DNA of 64,000 nucleotides from Paraphaeosphaeria minitans (GCA_015832175.1 WJXW01000012.1:1810798-1874797), one strand, 5' to 3'. Counted from the first letter of the stretch, positions 20,636-33,139 are shown. Notes: generated by a model from the sequence alone, not told the origin. Numbers and translations: made by a program.

Positions 20636-20947
20636 TATCTGTATAGTTTATCGTACAAACAGCACTAAGTAAAATAGGGGCCTACCTACCTATAGTGACC
20701 CGCACAAGGACCCACTACTTAGGTTAGCGCTAAGAGGCAGAGACTTTATAAGGTCCTACCTACCTATAAGGACCCGCACAAGGACCCACTACTTAGGTTA
20801 GCGCTAAGAGGCAGAGACTTTATAAGGTCCTTAGTGCCCCTTTATACAATAGACAAGACGTAATTAATTAAACCTACTTCTTACCCTTTATATAATAGTA
20901 TACTATTAACTCTTAAATACTTAATTATAGATTAAGCTAAACCTACA
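20636..20947 (+). repeat. 5' LTR of the nested element with a 74-bp internal tandem duplication
   Basis: The 74-bp segment 20681-20754 is repeated at 20755-20828 almost unchanged. Subtracting it gives 238 bp, exactly the length of the 3' LTR. Confidence 0.88.
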
Positions 20948-22469
20948 CTAATTAGTAGTTAATTCTAATTAACTATAAACTAGTAAGGTCTAAAGACAGA
21001 GCGCCCTATAAGCTAGATACGTAGGCTCTGTATTGTTACCTTTACTAGAGATTAAATTTTAGATTATATAATAAGTAGAAACAAAGCGTATATATCTATA
21101 AAGAGTTGTATAATCTAGTTTAAGCTATTCTATAGAAAAGAAAGGAGATAGTAAGCAAATTTACAACCCTAAAAAACACGTCGCATAATTAAACTAGCGA
21201 TACACTAATGCGATCTAGTCGCACGATTTAATAAGATAATAATATAGCACTAGGACTAGGAGACTTCTTAGAGGAATCTATATAAGAAGGAATTGCACAA
21301 TAAGCTACCTAGGAGGATAACTTAGAATAGCTATACTAAATAGAAAAAGTAATAAACATTAAGGCTATTACCTTAAGAAGAGAAATTGCACAAAAGTACT
21401 AAGTAGATAGAGTAAACTTACACAGCTACCTACCCCCTTCTCTAAAATAGCTAAACACTTATATAGTGTATATAATCGCGTAATATCGCGTAAGCAGTCT
21501 TAAAGGTAAAAAGGTAATCTCTTTTTTTACTAAAGATTTTAATAACTAAAAGAAAAGAACTTTTAATAAGATTAGTTATATAGTAAGAAGAGAGCTTATT
21601 ACTTTTCTTATAAAGGAAGGTTTTGTCACTACTAATACTATAATAAAGAACACCTATACAAAGAAACTCTTTAAACGATTATAGCTTAACTATAAACTAT
21701 AGACCTTTTATATAACAACGCTGTAACTGTAACCTAAACTGCTTTGCACAATCCTAATAATATAACCTACACTATCTATAGGCAATGCATATATATATAG
21801 AGCACAGCTAGGGCCTATCCTTATACGTGCGAGGATAGAGAGACTATATATAGAGCTACTCTAGTGGTAGTAGCCTAAAACCTAGACTACTTTTACCTAA
21901 TAAACTACATTGTATAAAGAGGCTAGACACTCCTAGTCTCCTTAATAACTAGGAGATTATACTTCTATTTAGCTAGATAAGATTATCCTTAACTTTAAAG
22001 GAGAGCTAGAGGATAAAGACTATTATATAAAAAAGAAGAAAGATAAATAAGACTAATAGAGTAATAAAAAAGAAGCATAGAAGGCTACTTTATACCTTAC
22101 TTCTACTGTATACCTTTATCGCATAACTAGGAGACATTATTCTATATCTACTTACTAAGACCTAGCGCTAAGCATTATATTACTTAATATCCTACTTTTT
22201 ATTTACGCACAGGATATATGCCTAGAAAGAGCCTTATTATATAATATAACTCTACTACTAGATAAAGGGGTAAGGTAAGAACTAAGTAGGTTAGCTGTTA
22301 CTACCTATTTATATAAAAGTAGGTGTAAATAGGACCCCTACTACACAGTAACACTATACCTACCTTACAACCTGTTCTAATAGGGGAAGGCTAACTATAT
22401 AGATAAAGAAAGATAGGAAAGGGAAGCGTATAATAGATATAAGCTATTATATAAAAGAAAAGTTACTAG

Positions 22470-22707
22470 TGTCTATATAGTTTATTATATAAATAGCACT
22501 AAGTAAAATAGGGGCCTGCCTACCTATAGGGACCTACATAAGGACCCACTACTTAGGTTAGCGCTAAGAGGCAGAGACTTTATAAGGTCCTTAATACCCC
22601 TTTGTACGATAGATAAGACGTAATTAATTAAACCTACTTTTTACCCTTTACACAATAGTATACTATTAACCCTCAAATGCTTAATTATAGATTGAGCCAA
22701 ACCTACA
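22470..22707 (+). repeat. 3' LTR of the nested element
   Basis: It is 238 bp, starts TGTCTATATAG and ends AACCTACA. It matches the 5' LTR without the internal duplication. A purine-rich stretch (AAAAGAAAAG) lies just upstream. Confidence 0.87.
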
Positions 22708-22712
22708 CCTAC

Positions 22713-25700
22713 GAAAATAAGAAATTAGACTATGTACTAAAGTACTACCTAGACTACTAAAATCCTATATACTAATTCTATATATGGACGTATTGTGAAG
22801 AACTAATATACGCATAACATAAGGTAGAAAAAGAGGAGAATAAGAAATAAGCTAGAAGGAAACTATACTATAGATAGATATGGATAGACTACTTTATTAT
22901 AGCTTACAACGAATACCTCTAGAATAAATAATAAGTAAAATACTTTCCTTACTTTACGCTAAAGGGTAATAAATACTATAATATACTTATTAATAGAAAC
23001 TATATATAACTGTACTAGTACACGTATCTAAACTAAGACTACAAATACTACTATATAGCAAAATATCTAGACAGCTTTATAAACTGCCTTACGTAAGAAG
23101 TAATAATAGAACTACTAATTTAACTAGTATATAGAAATAGTAAAGACTATAGGAGGAAAAATAGAAAAATATCCTTATAGGAAGAAGAAGAAGATAATCT
23201 ATATAAGCTACGTACTTAAGAATAATAATAGAAGTAGATACTTAGGAATGTATACTTGGCACCTAAACTTAATTACGATCTACATAAATAGATGTCTTTT
23301 TTAGGCCTAAACTTAAATAAGAAAACGTCTTTATTAAATTAAATACTATAGTAAGTATAGTATTAGTTAAGCTACTAGTATAGCTTAAAGGAATATAGGC
23401 TTAAGCTCTTATAGACTTAGAAGTAGAAAGGAACTTTATATCTTATTAGATAGTAAGATAAGCAGGACTTATAATGTTAGAGAAAGAAGTACCCTATATT
23501 ATCTATATCACGAATAGATCCCTAATACCTAAGACACCTTAGATATACTAGAAGGTTACAACCATAATAATAGTCTAAAGATATAGAGAGGAACTTATCT
23601 TAGATGTCTTACTAGGATCTAAGTATAAATTAGTCTTAGAATTACTTTAGTTAATAATACACAACCTATAGATTAACTAGGGTATAAAGAAAATATCGTT
23701 TAAACGCTGTAATTATATATTATAAGTAAAGCCTACGTATTAACTAAAAATAATAGTAGATAAGGGAGTTATTAATAACATAATACTGCGATAGATAGTT
23801 AAAAAATAGAAACACACCTTAGCAGACGCTAGTAGGAACCACTAGATTAAAAAGTGTAAGAATGAGGATAATAGCACACCCCTTACCTTACTAAGAGAGT
23901 ACAGGAAATAGACACATATATTTACAAAAAAAGAAGGAAAAGCAAACCTACCTAAACATTAACTCTAGGATATTACAATAGACCTAGAAGAAAAAAAGAC
24001 GCCACCCTTTAGACTACTATATAGTAAGATAGGAGAGAAACTCCTTAAAGAATATAATTTTATTAAGATAAACCTTAAGAAAGGATATATACAACTATTA
24101 AAGTTACTAGCAGTAAGCCCTTTTATATATATTAAGAAAAAGGATAAATTAGATAGACTATGCGTTAACTACTAACGACTTAATAACATAATAATAAAGA
24201 ACTAATATCTACTACTAAATATTACAGACTTACGAGATTAACTATCTTAAGCCAAGATATTCACAATAATAGATCTAAGAGACAGTTACTACCTTATACA
24301 AATTAAGAAAAGTAAAGAATAGAAAACAGCGTTTTAATTACGCTATAGACTGTTAAAATATAAGGTTATGCCTTTTAGACTTATAAACGCACTAGCAGCT
24401 TTTATAGCACTTATTAATAACGTACTCTACCAATATCTAGACATATTTATTATCACGTATATAGACGATATCTTCGTCTTTTTTAAAAACAAATTAAACT
24501 ACACTAAGCATATATAGACAGTACTAGAAGCACTAGATAAAGTATACCTTTGTATTAAACTTAAGAAATGCAAGTTTAACGTTAAATAACTTAAATTCCT
24601 AGAACACATTATTACTATAGAAGGAATTAAGATAGCACTAAGTAAAGTTAAATATATTAAAAACTAGCTAATACTAAAGACAGCTAAGAATATCTAAGAA
24701 TTCTTAGGATTCTGTGGATTTAACTAACAATTTATCTAAAATTACGTAAAGGTTATAATACCCTTAATAAATCTTATAAAGAAGGACGTACCTTTTAAAT
24801 AGATAAATAAGTGCGGAATAACATTCTAACTCTTTAAAACAGCATATATTATAGAACCTATTCTTGTTTATTTTAGAAGTAATAAACCACTGCGCTTTAA
24901 AACAAACGCTAGCGATCTTACGCTAGACGCCTACGCTAAATAAAAATATAACAGCAAATAACACCTAATTACCTATTACTTATATAAATTTAGTGACGCT
25001 AAAACACAATACAATATATATAATAAAGAACTCTACGCTATTATAAAAGCCTTAAAGCATTAAAGGATTTACGCGCTTAGCTGCTTAACACTAGAAATTT
25101 ATATAGATTATAAGAACCTTCTAAGGTTCACAATAACAAAAGAACTTACGCTATAATAATAAAGATAGTTATAGACTACTAAGTAGTATAAGTTTAAAAT
25201 TATCTATATAGCTAGAAAAGAAAATGGCAGAGCAGACGCTCTTAGCTAACAAAGTAATCTAGTAAGAGAAAAGGTAAAAACCTTCTCTACAATCCTTTAT
25301 AAAACTAAAGATAGATCTCTAGAACTAACAGTAGAACTAAATTAACTTTTAGTAATTAACTAAGAAGTTCTAGAATATCTACAGACCAAGATTATCTAAC
25401 AATACTACGATAACCCTATATACAGACACCTAGGTATTACAAAGACAATAGAATTTATCTAAAGGAATTACACCTTTAAAGGAATTAAGGAAGCTATAAT
25501 AACTTATATTTATAAATGTGTAGAATGCTAAAGAAATAAACATAGTATATATTTTAAATATAGAGAGATGTAAGTAATTAGAATACTAACAGCACTATAG
25601 GAAGATATTACTATAGATTTTATTACAGGAATTCTAAACTCCAAGAATCTAATAATAGGAATTAAATACAACAGTATACTAGTAGTAGTCTACTAACTAA

Positions 25701-26640
25701 CTAAGTATATTAAGCTTATTCTATGCCTTAAAAGAATAACAGTAAAGGAACTTACTTTTCTTATTCTAGACTAACTAATTAGACACTACAGAATCCTAAA
25801 AATAATTATTAGTGATAGAGACAAGCTCTTTACGTTAAATTATTAGACAACACTTATAGCCCTACTTAGAACGAAATAAAAGCTATTAACAGCTTACTAT
25901 CTATAAATAGATAGATAGATAGAACGTATAAACTAAACTATAGAAACGTACCTACGCATCTACTGTAACAGTTAGAAGAATAACTAGATTTTATTACTAC
26001 CTATAGCATACTTAGCCTATAATAATAAAGTATTAGTAGTATTAGGACATACACTATTCTATATAAACTATAGAAGACACCTATATCTCTTTAATTAATA
26101 ATTTCTTACGATAATTAAAGCAAAAGAAGCTATAGATATAGTAGAAAATATAAAGAAAATATACTAATAACTCTAAGAGAATCTTAAAAAAGTTTAGTAG
26201 TAATTAATTTTATACTAAAACTAAAAACAAAAAATGGCACCTTAGCTAAAGAAGGGGGATAAAGTATATCTACTTATAAAGAACCTTTAAACTTAAAAAA
26301 AGAAACATAAGAAACTAGATTATATTAAGGTTAGGCTATTTTACATTTCTAAGCAAATATTACTAGTGAACTATAAGTTAGAACTACCGCTAGATATAAA
26401 GATATATCTAGTATTCTATGTATTACTATTAGAACTAGCAGATCCTAATACACTAGTTAAAACTACCTTCTACTACTAGACTAAGGAAGAAAACAAATTT
26501 AAGGTTAAAAGAATTCTAGAATACAATTAGTATAATAACGTGTACCTTATTAAGTAGAAAGGTTACTTACACAGCGAAAACACTTAGGAACTAAAGAACT
26601 ACTTAGGAAACTATTAATAAAAGATTAAAGAATTCTATTA
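22713..26640 (+). pseudogene. Gypsy pol relic: protease, RT, RNase H, integrase, chromodomain
   Basis: The domains can be read in order. The protease region is near 23400-23700. The RT has a degenerate DLR box (IDLRDSYYLIQI) and an intact YIDD at 24458-24469, then KKCKFNVK and FLGFCGFN. The integrase has an HHCC remnant (YKCVECxRNK). Its DDE residues are in DITIDFITG (about 25612), ISDRDKLF (about 25808) and a region near 25915 ending ERIN. A chromodomain follows at about 26501-26620, with KGY-x-HSENT and stop codons in place of its Trp residues. Stops are TAG or TAA at Gln or Trp positions. The protein would have copied and integrated the element, the chromodomain steering it to modified histones. 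Confidence 0.88.
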
Positions 26641-26689
26641 ATAGACTTACTTAAGACAGTAATACTAGGGAATTATCCTAGAACTCTAG

Positions 26690-27169
26690 AGGCAGGTTAT
26701 CTATTATAGACTATATAGACGTGCTAAGTTTAGCTAGACTAGTAGGCTAAGTAAAATAGGCTAGGTCCTCCTCTAACTCTAGCTCTGCTAGAGTAGCACT
26801 CTCTACTATAATAACCTTACTAGTACGCTTTTTATTCTGCGCTAACTATTTTAATAACTAATCCTCTTTTACGCGTGCTATATATAGGGCTTTAAACATT
26901 ATGTTTTATTCTTTTTACGCCTCTAATATTTGCGCTTCTAATTTTTTCTTCTTAGTAATTAACTGTAAGAACTTATTTTTAGTAATAGCTATATTACACT
27001 TAAAGCCTTATTTCTAACACTTACTACACTTCCCTAAGCTAATATAGACTTTATAAACACAGAAATGCGACTTATAGAGGGAGCACTTTAACACTATAAC
27101 TACTTTATAGTTTTTAATAGTAGAGATAAGGCTGTAATAACGTTTTATAGAATTATAGTTAGTAGGCAT
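26690..27169 (-). pseudogene. Antisense ORF relic in the Gypsy 3' region (Cys motif plus coiled coil)
   Basis: One frame of about 160 codons runs on the minus strand from an ATG at 27169, broken only by TAG/TAA codons. It reads KCSLYKSHFC, then GKCSKC and a later KCN, a zinc-binding-like Cys/His cluster. A Lys/Glu-rich heptad-like stretch (TKKKKLEAQILEA) follows, then an acidic ELELEEDL segment. I recall similar small antisense proteins downstream of pol in some ascomycete Gypsy elements, but I cannot confirm this here. Its function is unknown; a role in nucleic-acid binding is a guess. Confidence 0.6.
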
Positions 27170-27206
27170 AATTCTTTAGGATAAAGAATAGAAAGGGAGG
27201 GGATAA

Positions 27207-27618
27207 TATTACGTACTAGATAATAACGTAGGACTTAGGCGCTTATAAAGGTGAGATAAAGTAACAATAGGGTTATAAATGTAATAAAGAGACGCTAAGT
27301 AACTTAGATTAGGTTACGTAATGTGCTTAGTTACTTAGCGGCACTAAGTAGTAGAGTAGGTTACGTACAGTGCTTAGTTACTTAGTAGCACTAAGTAGTA
27401 GAGCAGCCTTAGTATATAGGAATATAAGGATAGGCTCTCTATACTTGTGTTTAATCTATTTATTAATCTATTGTTTAGATTCTAGTAGACTAAATTATTA
27501 ACTTATTACACTTTGTTAAGATATTAACAGATTAATAAGACCTTTTACCTTCTGTAAGTACTCCTGCCTAAGAACCAACCTTAACCCTTTAGGACTAGCT
27601 ACCCTCTTGGATTTAATA
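27207..27618 (+). repeat. Gypsy LTR, subfamily B (3' LTR of copy 1)
   Basis: It begins TATTACGTAC right after a polypurine tract (AAAGGGAGGGGA at about 27193-27204) and ends GGATTTAATA. From about 27405 onward it matches LTR subfamily A; before that the sequence is different and includes a degenerate tandem unit around GGTTACGTA...GCTTAGTTACTTAG (27309-27405). Confidence 0.75.
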
Positions 27619-27821
27619 ATAGACAGATAGACTATATGGACTTTTAAGTAGTTATTAGTTATCTAGACAGATAGATTAATAGACTTTTAAGTAGTTACTA
27701 ATTACCTAGAAATAAAATAATACACTAATAGACTTTTAAGTAGCTATCTAGTACTAGTATAAACTTTATAGACTTTTAAGTAGTTATTAGTTACCTAGAA
27801 ATAAAATAATAATAGACTAAT
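27619..27821. repeat. Short tandem repeat with GACTTTTAAGTAG core
   Basis: The 13-bp core recurs at 27639, 27682, 27731 and 27771 (spacings 43, 49, 40), with shared TTATTAGTTACCTAGAAATAAAATAAT-type spacers (seen around 27785-27812). It fills the gap between the two retroelements. Confidence 0.8.
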
Positions 27822-27913
27822 TGTCTGTATAGTTTATCGTACAAATAGCACTAAGTAAAATAGGGGCCTACCTACCTGTAGGGACCCGCATAAGGACCTA
27901 CTACTTAGGTTAG
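27822..27913 (+). repeat. LTR fragment of the small non-autonomous element
   Basis: It starts TGTCTGTATAG and follows the 20636 LTR for 92 bp. It then stops exactly where the next Gypsy LTR begins (TGTTAGG at 27914), so Gypsy copy 2 inserted into, or recombined with, this repeat. Confidence 0.8.
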
Positions 27914-30438
27914 TGTTAGGATCTAAAATCCACATAATGGCAGGAAGCCGGTTTTATACCTAGTGGGCGCGTAGCAAGGATCGAGCGGGAACTTAATGCC
28001 GGCTACGCCTTAAACAAAGAAGTCACGTGACTGCTCTCTATAGAGCGCTTAATTACTCTGTGTAGAGTATAACACACATAACCACTCTACACAGAGCGCT
28101 CTCTACAGAGCGCTCCCTATAGAGCAGACTTTGCTTAGTATATAGGAACGCAAAAATAGACTCTCTATACTTGTGTTTAATCTGTTTATTAATCTATTGT
28201 TTAGATTCTAGCAGACTAAATTGTTAACTTATTACACTTTGTAAGATACTATTATATTAATAAGACCTTTTACCTTCTGTAAGTACTCCTACCTAAGAAC
28301 CAACCTTAACTCTTTAGGACTAGCTACCCTCTTAGATTTAACATCTTAAACACCCTTAATATAAGTACTTTATAAACTCCTACCTCTTCTACAGCTTTAG
28401 GTGCCGCTAAGATTACTTTTATAAAGGATAGTAGTAAGGCGCATAAACCTAATCTCTACTTTAGTAAATAATCTTAAACTAATGTCTAGATTCTCTAGTT
28501 AGACCTCTACTTCTTTAACTTAAACAAACCTCTTAAAGACAAAAAGAAGGTTATCTTTATAGTAATATACATGCGAGGAGATGCAGGATTATAGATCTAT
28601 CCCTACTTTAAAAAGTACCTAGGAATAGACTATAATAATAATAACAACAATTACGTAAATAAGTATACTAATGCAGTTAATATTATTAAGGATTATAATA
28701 ACTTTAAGAAATGCCTTAAATAACTCTTTAGGATCGCTAATAAGGACTCTATTGTAAAAGTAAAGATTTAGACTATAATTTAGAAACAATTAGCAGCTAA
28801 GTATATAGCTAAGTTTTGCAGATACGCTGTGTAACTTAACTAGGATAATAAATCTCTTTAGGACATATATAAATAAGGACTTAAATAGAAACTACGCAAG
28901 GAACTCTTGCGTAGTAGTATATAAATCGCTAACCTTAAAGAACTATATAAAGAAACTATTAGAATTAATAGAGAGTAGTTTTTACTACAACAGGAGCTCT
29001 ACTAAAACCCTAGAGTAATAAGCTTTAGATAACTAGCAAAAATAGTTTATAAGAACCCTATTAGAATTGTCTAAAAGTAATAGCTAAGGAACTACTAGAG
29101 ATACAAACTAATAGAAGATGTCTAGTTTAACTACTTAGGCAAAGGAAAAGAAGGAAGAATAGGCCCTAAGCAGCCTAATAAACGCGTCTCTAATAGAAGT
29201 TAATAATTAATAACTAAGACCTATAAATGCTTTATATATAGCAAACTAGGCTATATAGCCAGGAACTGTAAATTAAAGAACAAAGTCTATTAAACTAAGT
29301 TAAATATACTAACTATTAAGGACTAAGAACCTAATAAGAAATAGGAAGTTATTACAACGCTATTTAGTTACTAACGCGTTACACTAGAGCAAAGTAAGTA
29401 ATTAGATTTACCTAACTTATAACTATATAAAGATCTAGAAAACGACTCTAACGTATACTATAACGTAGAAGACGTAGAAGAGATACCAAGATCTCCTACT
29501 CCTTACCTATAAAGTAGGTAGGAAGAAGACAACCCTATATCACCTAAGTACAAACTAAATATTTAGGACTATATAGAACCCCACTAGGCACTAAAAGGAA
29601 TGTAACCCTATAAAAATAAGAAGTTAGACTACGTACTAAAGTACTACCTAGACTACTAAAATCCTACACACTAATTCTATATATAGACGCATTACGAAGA
29701 ACTAATATACGCACAACATAAGGTAGAGAAAGAGGAGAATAAAAAATAACCTAGAAGGAAACTGCGCTATAGATAGATATAGATAGACTGCCCTATTGCA
29801 GCTTACGACGAACACCTCTAGAATAAATAATAAGTAAAATACTTTCTTTACCTTACGCTAAAGGGCAACAAATACTATAATATACTTATTAATAGAGACT
29901 ATATATAACTATACTAGTACACGTGTCTAAACTAAGACTGCGAATACTACTATATAGCTAAATATTTAGACAGCTTTGTAAACTGCCCTATGTAAGAAGT
30001 AATAATAGAGCTACTAATTTAACTAGTACACAGAAATAGTAAAGACTATAGGAGAAAAAATAGAAGAACATTCTTATAGAAAGAAGAAGAAGATAATCTA
30101 CATAAGCTACATACTTAAGAATAATAATAGAAGCGGATACTTAGAAACGCATACTAGGCACTAGAACTTAACTATAACCTATATAAATAGATGTCTTTTT
30201 TAGGCCTAAACTTAGATAAGAAAACGCCTTTATTAAATTAAATACTATAGTAAGCACAGTATTAGTTAAGCTACTAGTACAGCTTAAAGGAATACAGGCT
30301 TAAGCTCTTATAGACTTAGGAGTAGGAAGGAACTTTATATCTTATTAGATAGTAAGATAAGTAGGACTTATAATATTAGAGAAAGAAGTACCCTATATTA
30401 TCTATGTCGCGAATAGATCCCTAATACCTAAGACACCT
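27914..30438 (+). mobile_element. Ty3/Gypsy copy 2, truncated after the protease region
   Basis: A complete 430-bp subfamily A LTR (27914-28343, TGTTAGG...TTTAACA) is followed by gag and the start of pol, collinear with copy 1 up to the point matching 23537. There it breaks off at about 30438 into unrelated sequence. The zinc knuckle is near 29230-29270 (CFIYSKLGYIARNC). It lacks the 2.07-kb nested insertion. It carries fewer RIP changes than copy 1 but still many stops. No 3' LTR is present. Confidence 0.87.
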
Positions 30439-30529
30439 AATATTATTAGGACTGAGGATTCGGACCCAGTATCGTCCGTGCGCTGGTACGTGCGCACTGG
30501 CGCTAGTCCGTAAACGGCTAGCCTACTAA

Positions 30530-30712
30530 TGTGCTATCTCGCGCATTAACGCACTATTTTAACGCACTATCCCACGCACTAACGCACTATTTTAACGCAC
30601 TATCCTACGCACCAACGCACTATCTTAACGTGCTATCCCGCGCACTAACGCACTATCTTAACGCGCTATCCTGCGCACTAACGCACTATCTCAGTGCACT
30701 ATTATACGCATT
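30530..30712 (+). repeat. 33-bp minisatellite that stays open as an 11-residue repeat
   Basis: AACGCACTAT units recur at 30548, 30581, 30614 and 30647, exactly 33 bp apart, each made of two related half-units. The plus strand is open through about 30531-30734 and would read (ALTHY-x-NALS-x)n. A period divisible by three keeps any frame open, so this does not prove coding. CpG-rich words survive, so RIP damage is lighter here than in the flanks. Confidence 0.85.
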
Positions 30713-31139
30713 AATTCACAATTCACTATCTTAACCTTACACCCTTATCTATCTAGTAAGTGTAATTTCTAGCTAACTATCCTAACCGCAACTTTTAACT
30801 GCACAACTACACAACTTTACCTATAAACTACAAGCCTACCCTTTTACCTATATAGAGGACCTTTACGCGTATAGGCTGCGAGGACTCCTTGCAGCACCAC
30901 TAGGGGGTAGTCACAAAAGTTTATAGCACTATTATTATTAGGGCGAAAACTTTATTAAGAAGCCCTAAGGAATCGCACTATCCGCAGGTTATACTAAGCC
31001 ACTAAACAATTTCAACCCTATACTAGGACTAAAATTAGTACAACGCAGAATTATAGATTACGTAAACCTTTCTTAAGTACCCCTAATTAGTAAATACAAC
31101 CCTCTTAAGTGTCACCTAGCCATCGTATGAATTGTTAAC

Positions 31140-32330
31140 ATCCCCTAGGAGCTGCTAACTACTTGCCAGTTAGAAACCTGTGATTAAATCACAATACGCC
31201 AGATTCTTGTCCAAAAGCATCTCTAGGAGCAAGGGCTCTAGCGGCTCTAGATCTAACATGCACGCCTTATACGTTTCCGCCACAGCTGTCGCGCTTTTAA
31301 AGACGGTATTATTACATTGCGTAACTATGTCTATCTATTACTAGAGCTGCGCAACTATTATGCCTTATTTAATGTAAGTGTTAGACACAGAGTTCCTTAG
31401 TAGTATTATAAACACGCCTATACTAAATCTTGCCTTAAGCAGACACTATTGTCTCCCTATATCTAAGCACTAACCAAATTCTCTTTACGCTGTAGGATGC
31501 GTTTCCTTAGTTAGTTTCTCCTCTTCTGTTATACTAAATTCTTAAGTAAATAAAAGTTTTTTTGTAATAGATGCGTATCCTTTCCCTCTTCTACTAAATA
31601 GCATCTTTCTTTTTTGTACTAGGCCCTCTAATAATTTAAACTCTAACTATAGCGCTGCCTATATCTAGCGCTACCGCATCTTACTTATAATACTAACCGC
31701 CTATTTCTATCTTGCGCTCTTGTATAGTAAATAGAACCTTTTAGTCTTAAACTATGTAAAACTATATTCTATAAAACCAGCACTAGAGCGTTGTGATAAT
31801 ACTATACTACTCTCTAGTATAGTGTTAGCTATAGTACTGTTGCCCTCTTTATATTTAACTATATCTAGTAGTCTCTCCACCTTTTCTCTAAATAACTATA
31901 GGCCCTATGTGTGCTTTGTCCTCTATACCTATAACACTATTTTCTAATTACGCAGACACTCAGCCGCACCTATAGTAATTACTTAGCTTATTATCCTTTC
32001 CCTAATAGTAGCGCCTACTCTTAGTAGTTTTTTCGCGAATGTATAGTAACATACCTCTTCTCTATTATCTTCTAATAACTCCGCCTCCTCTATGTATTGT
32101 GTATATGGCACAACTTCTATTATTGTGTCTACTAGCCAACGCTTTGGCTTTTGATTTCTATCCTCTACTAAACAGCTAGTCGCTTTCAACGTGCGATTTC
32201 GTTTTAGAGGCGCTTTTAGGGCCTCTACTTAAGTGTCTTCCTCCTTACCCAACTCTTCCTCACCATCACTTTGGCGCGCTTGGTCCCTATAGACAGAGTG
32301 CAAGAAGTGAAAAAATTCTTCCTTTTTTAC
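31140..32330 (-). pseudogene. Unidentified relic of about 390 codons, charged and probably helical
   Basis: One minus-strand frame runs from about 32330 to 31140 with only TAG/TAA breaks. It includes an intact stretch (31983-32189) with KPKRWLVDTIIEVV and YIEEAELLEDNREEV. Before it lies an acidic segment (DGEEELGKEED), after it many Lys/Glu/Leu-rich helices (FREKVERLLDIVKYKEG; LELEFKLLEGLVQKR-like). I do not recognise the family. Its antisense relation to the helicase relic on its right suggests a separate gene. The frame is well supported, the function is not. Confidence 0.55.
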
Positions 32331-33139
32331 TTATTTACATATCCATTACACTGCGGACTTAGGTGAGCTGCACAGAAATGCCTTAGTGGAAGGACCTCTT
32401 CTCTACAGAACTAAACACCACATAGGCTTCTAATTGTGAACTTATTTATATACGTCTTATATAAGGGAGGGAATTAGACTACTGTTATCTTAAAACACTT
32501 TAGCTGGCAAGATTAAAGAATAGTAGGCTATAGTGTAATGTGGTGTTTATATAACCTAGGATAATAAACGTTGCCTAGTGTTTCTTGTCTCCCCTTAGCA
32601 CTAAAGTTTAGCCAACTTATTTTAACTACAGACGTGGATTAAAATTAATTGCACTACTACTAACCATAGAGACTCCTAAACACATTTACTATAATAAGAC
32701 CTATTACTTTATTACCTACGTACTATATGGATATGTAATACTCCTAAGTAAGGTGTTTTCCCATTTTAATAAGGAATATAGATAAGAGATAACTAGTAAA
32801 GAGAGGCGTGTTATCTAAAAATGTGTTAATAAGCTTAGGAATCTTTACCCACCACTGTAAGAGAAATACAAAGAATTTATAGTCCCTAACACCTTAGTAC
32901 CAGCCTTCTCTAGCCTATGTATTATCCCTAACAGTTATTACTGTTGTTACTGTACCTACATCGCTACTAGGATTTCCGCAAGGCATAACATGCGAGGACA
33001 CCTACGCTAGGAATATAAACTCTACGTTCTAAACGTAGCCAAAGAAAGAAGGCAGCTCTAGTATAGTAAGTAAGTAAAAGGCGTAGATTGCTAATAGTTT
33101 TTCCCCTCTATGCTACTCCTATTCTGAAACCTTCGTCTT
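32331..33139. other. RIP-mutated spacer between two divergent relics
   Basis: About 800 bp in which I could not follow a frame on either strand. It probably holds the promoters, or the lost first exons, of the relics at 31140-32330 (-) and 33140-37785 (+). Confidence 0.4.

Larger units (their letters stand above)
20636..22707 (+). mobile_element. Nested non-autonomous LTR element (2072 bp)
   Basis: Direct terminal repeats (20636-20947 and 22470-22707) bound 1.5 kb in which I find no RT or integrase motif. The termini read T(G/A)TCT(G/A)TATAG...AACCTACA. The flanking 5-mers are CATAC and CCTAC, a target duplication with one difference. The empty site survives in Gypsy copy 2 at about 29605-29611, which proves insertion. 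The internal part is too short for pol, so mobilisation must have come from a related autonomous element. All copies are RIP-mutated. Confidence 0.85.
18937..27618 (+). mobile_element. Ty3/Gypsy chromodomain LTR retrotransposon, RIP-dead (copy 1)
   Basis: The layout is LTR, gag, pol (PR-RT-RH-IN), chromodomain, polypurine tract, LTR. The order RT before integrase defines Ty3/Gypsy, and the chromodomain places it among chromoviruses. A 2.07-kb LTR element is nested at 20636-22707. The 5' LTR (18937-19367) and 3' LTR (27207-27618) share their R-U5 part but differ in U3, and the flanking 5-mers do not match. The present pair probably comes from two related insertions or a recombination. Every gene is inactivated by nonsense codons. 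It would once have coded for a virus-like particle and self-integration. Confidence 0.9.

Noticed and set aside
30530..30712. CRISPR array suggested by regular 33-bp spacing.
   Set aside because: The repeats are contiguous with no unique spacers, and this is a fungal chromosome.
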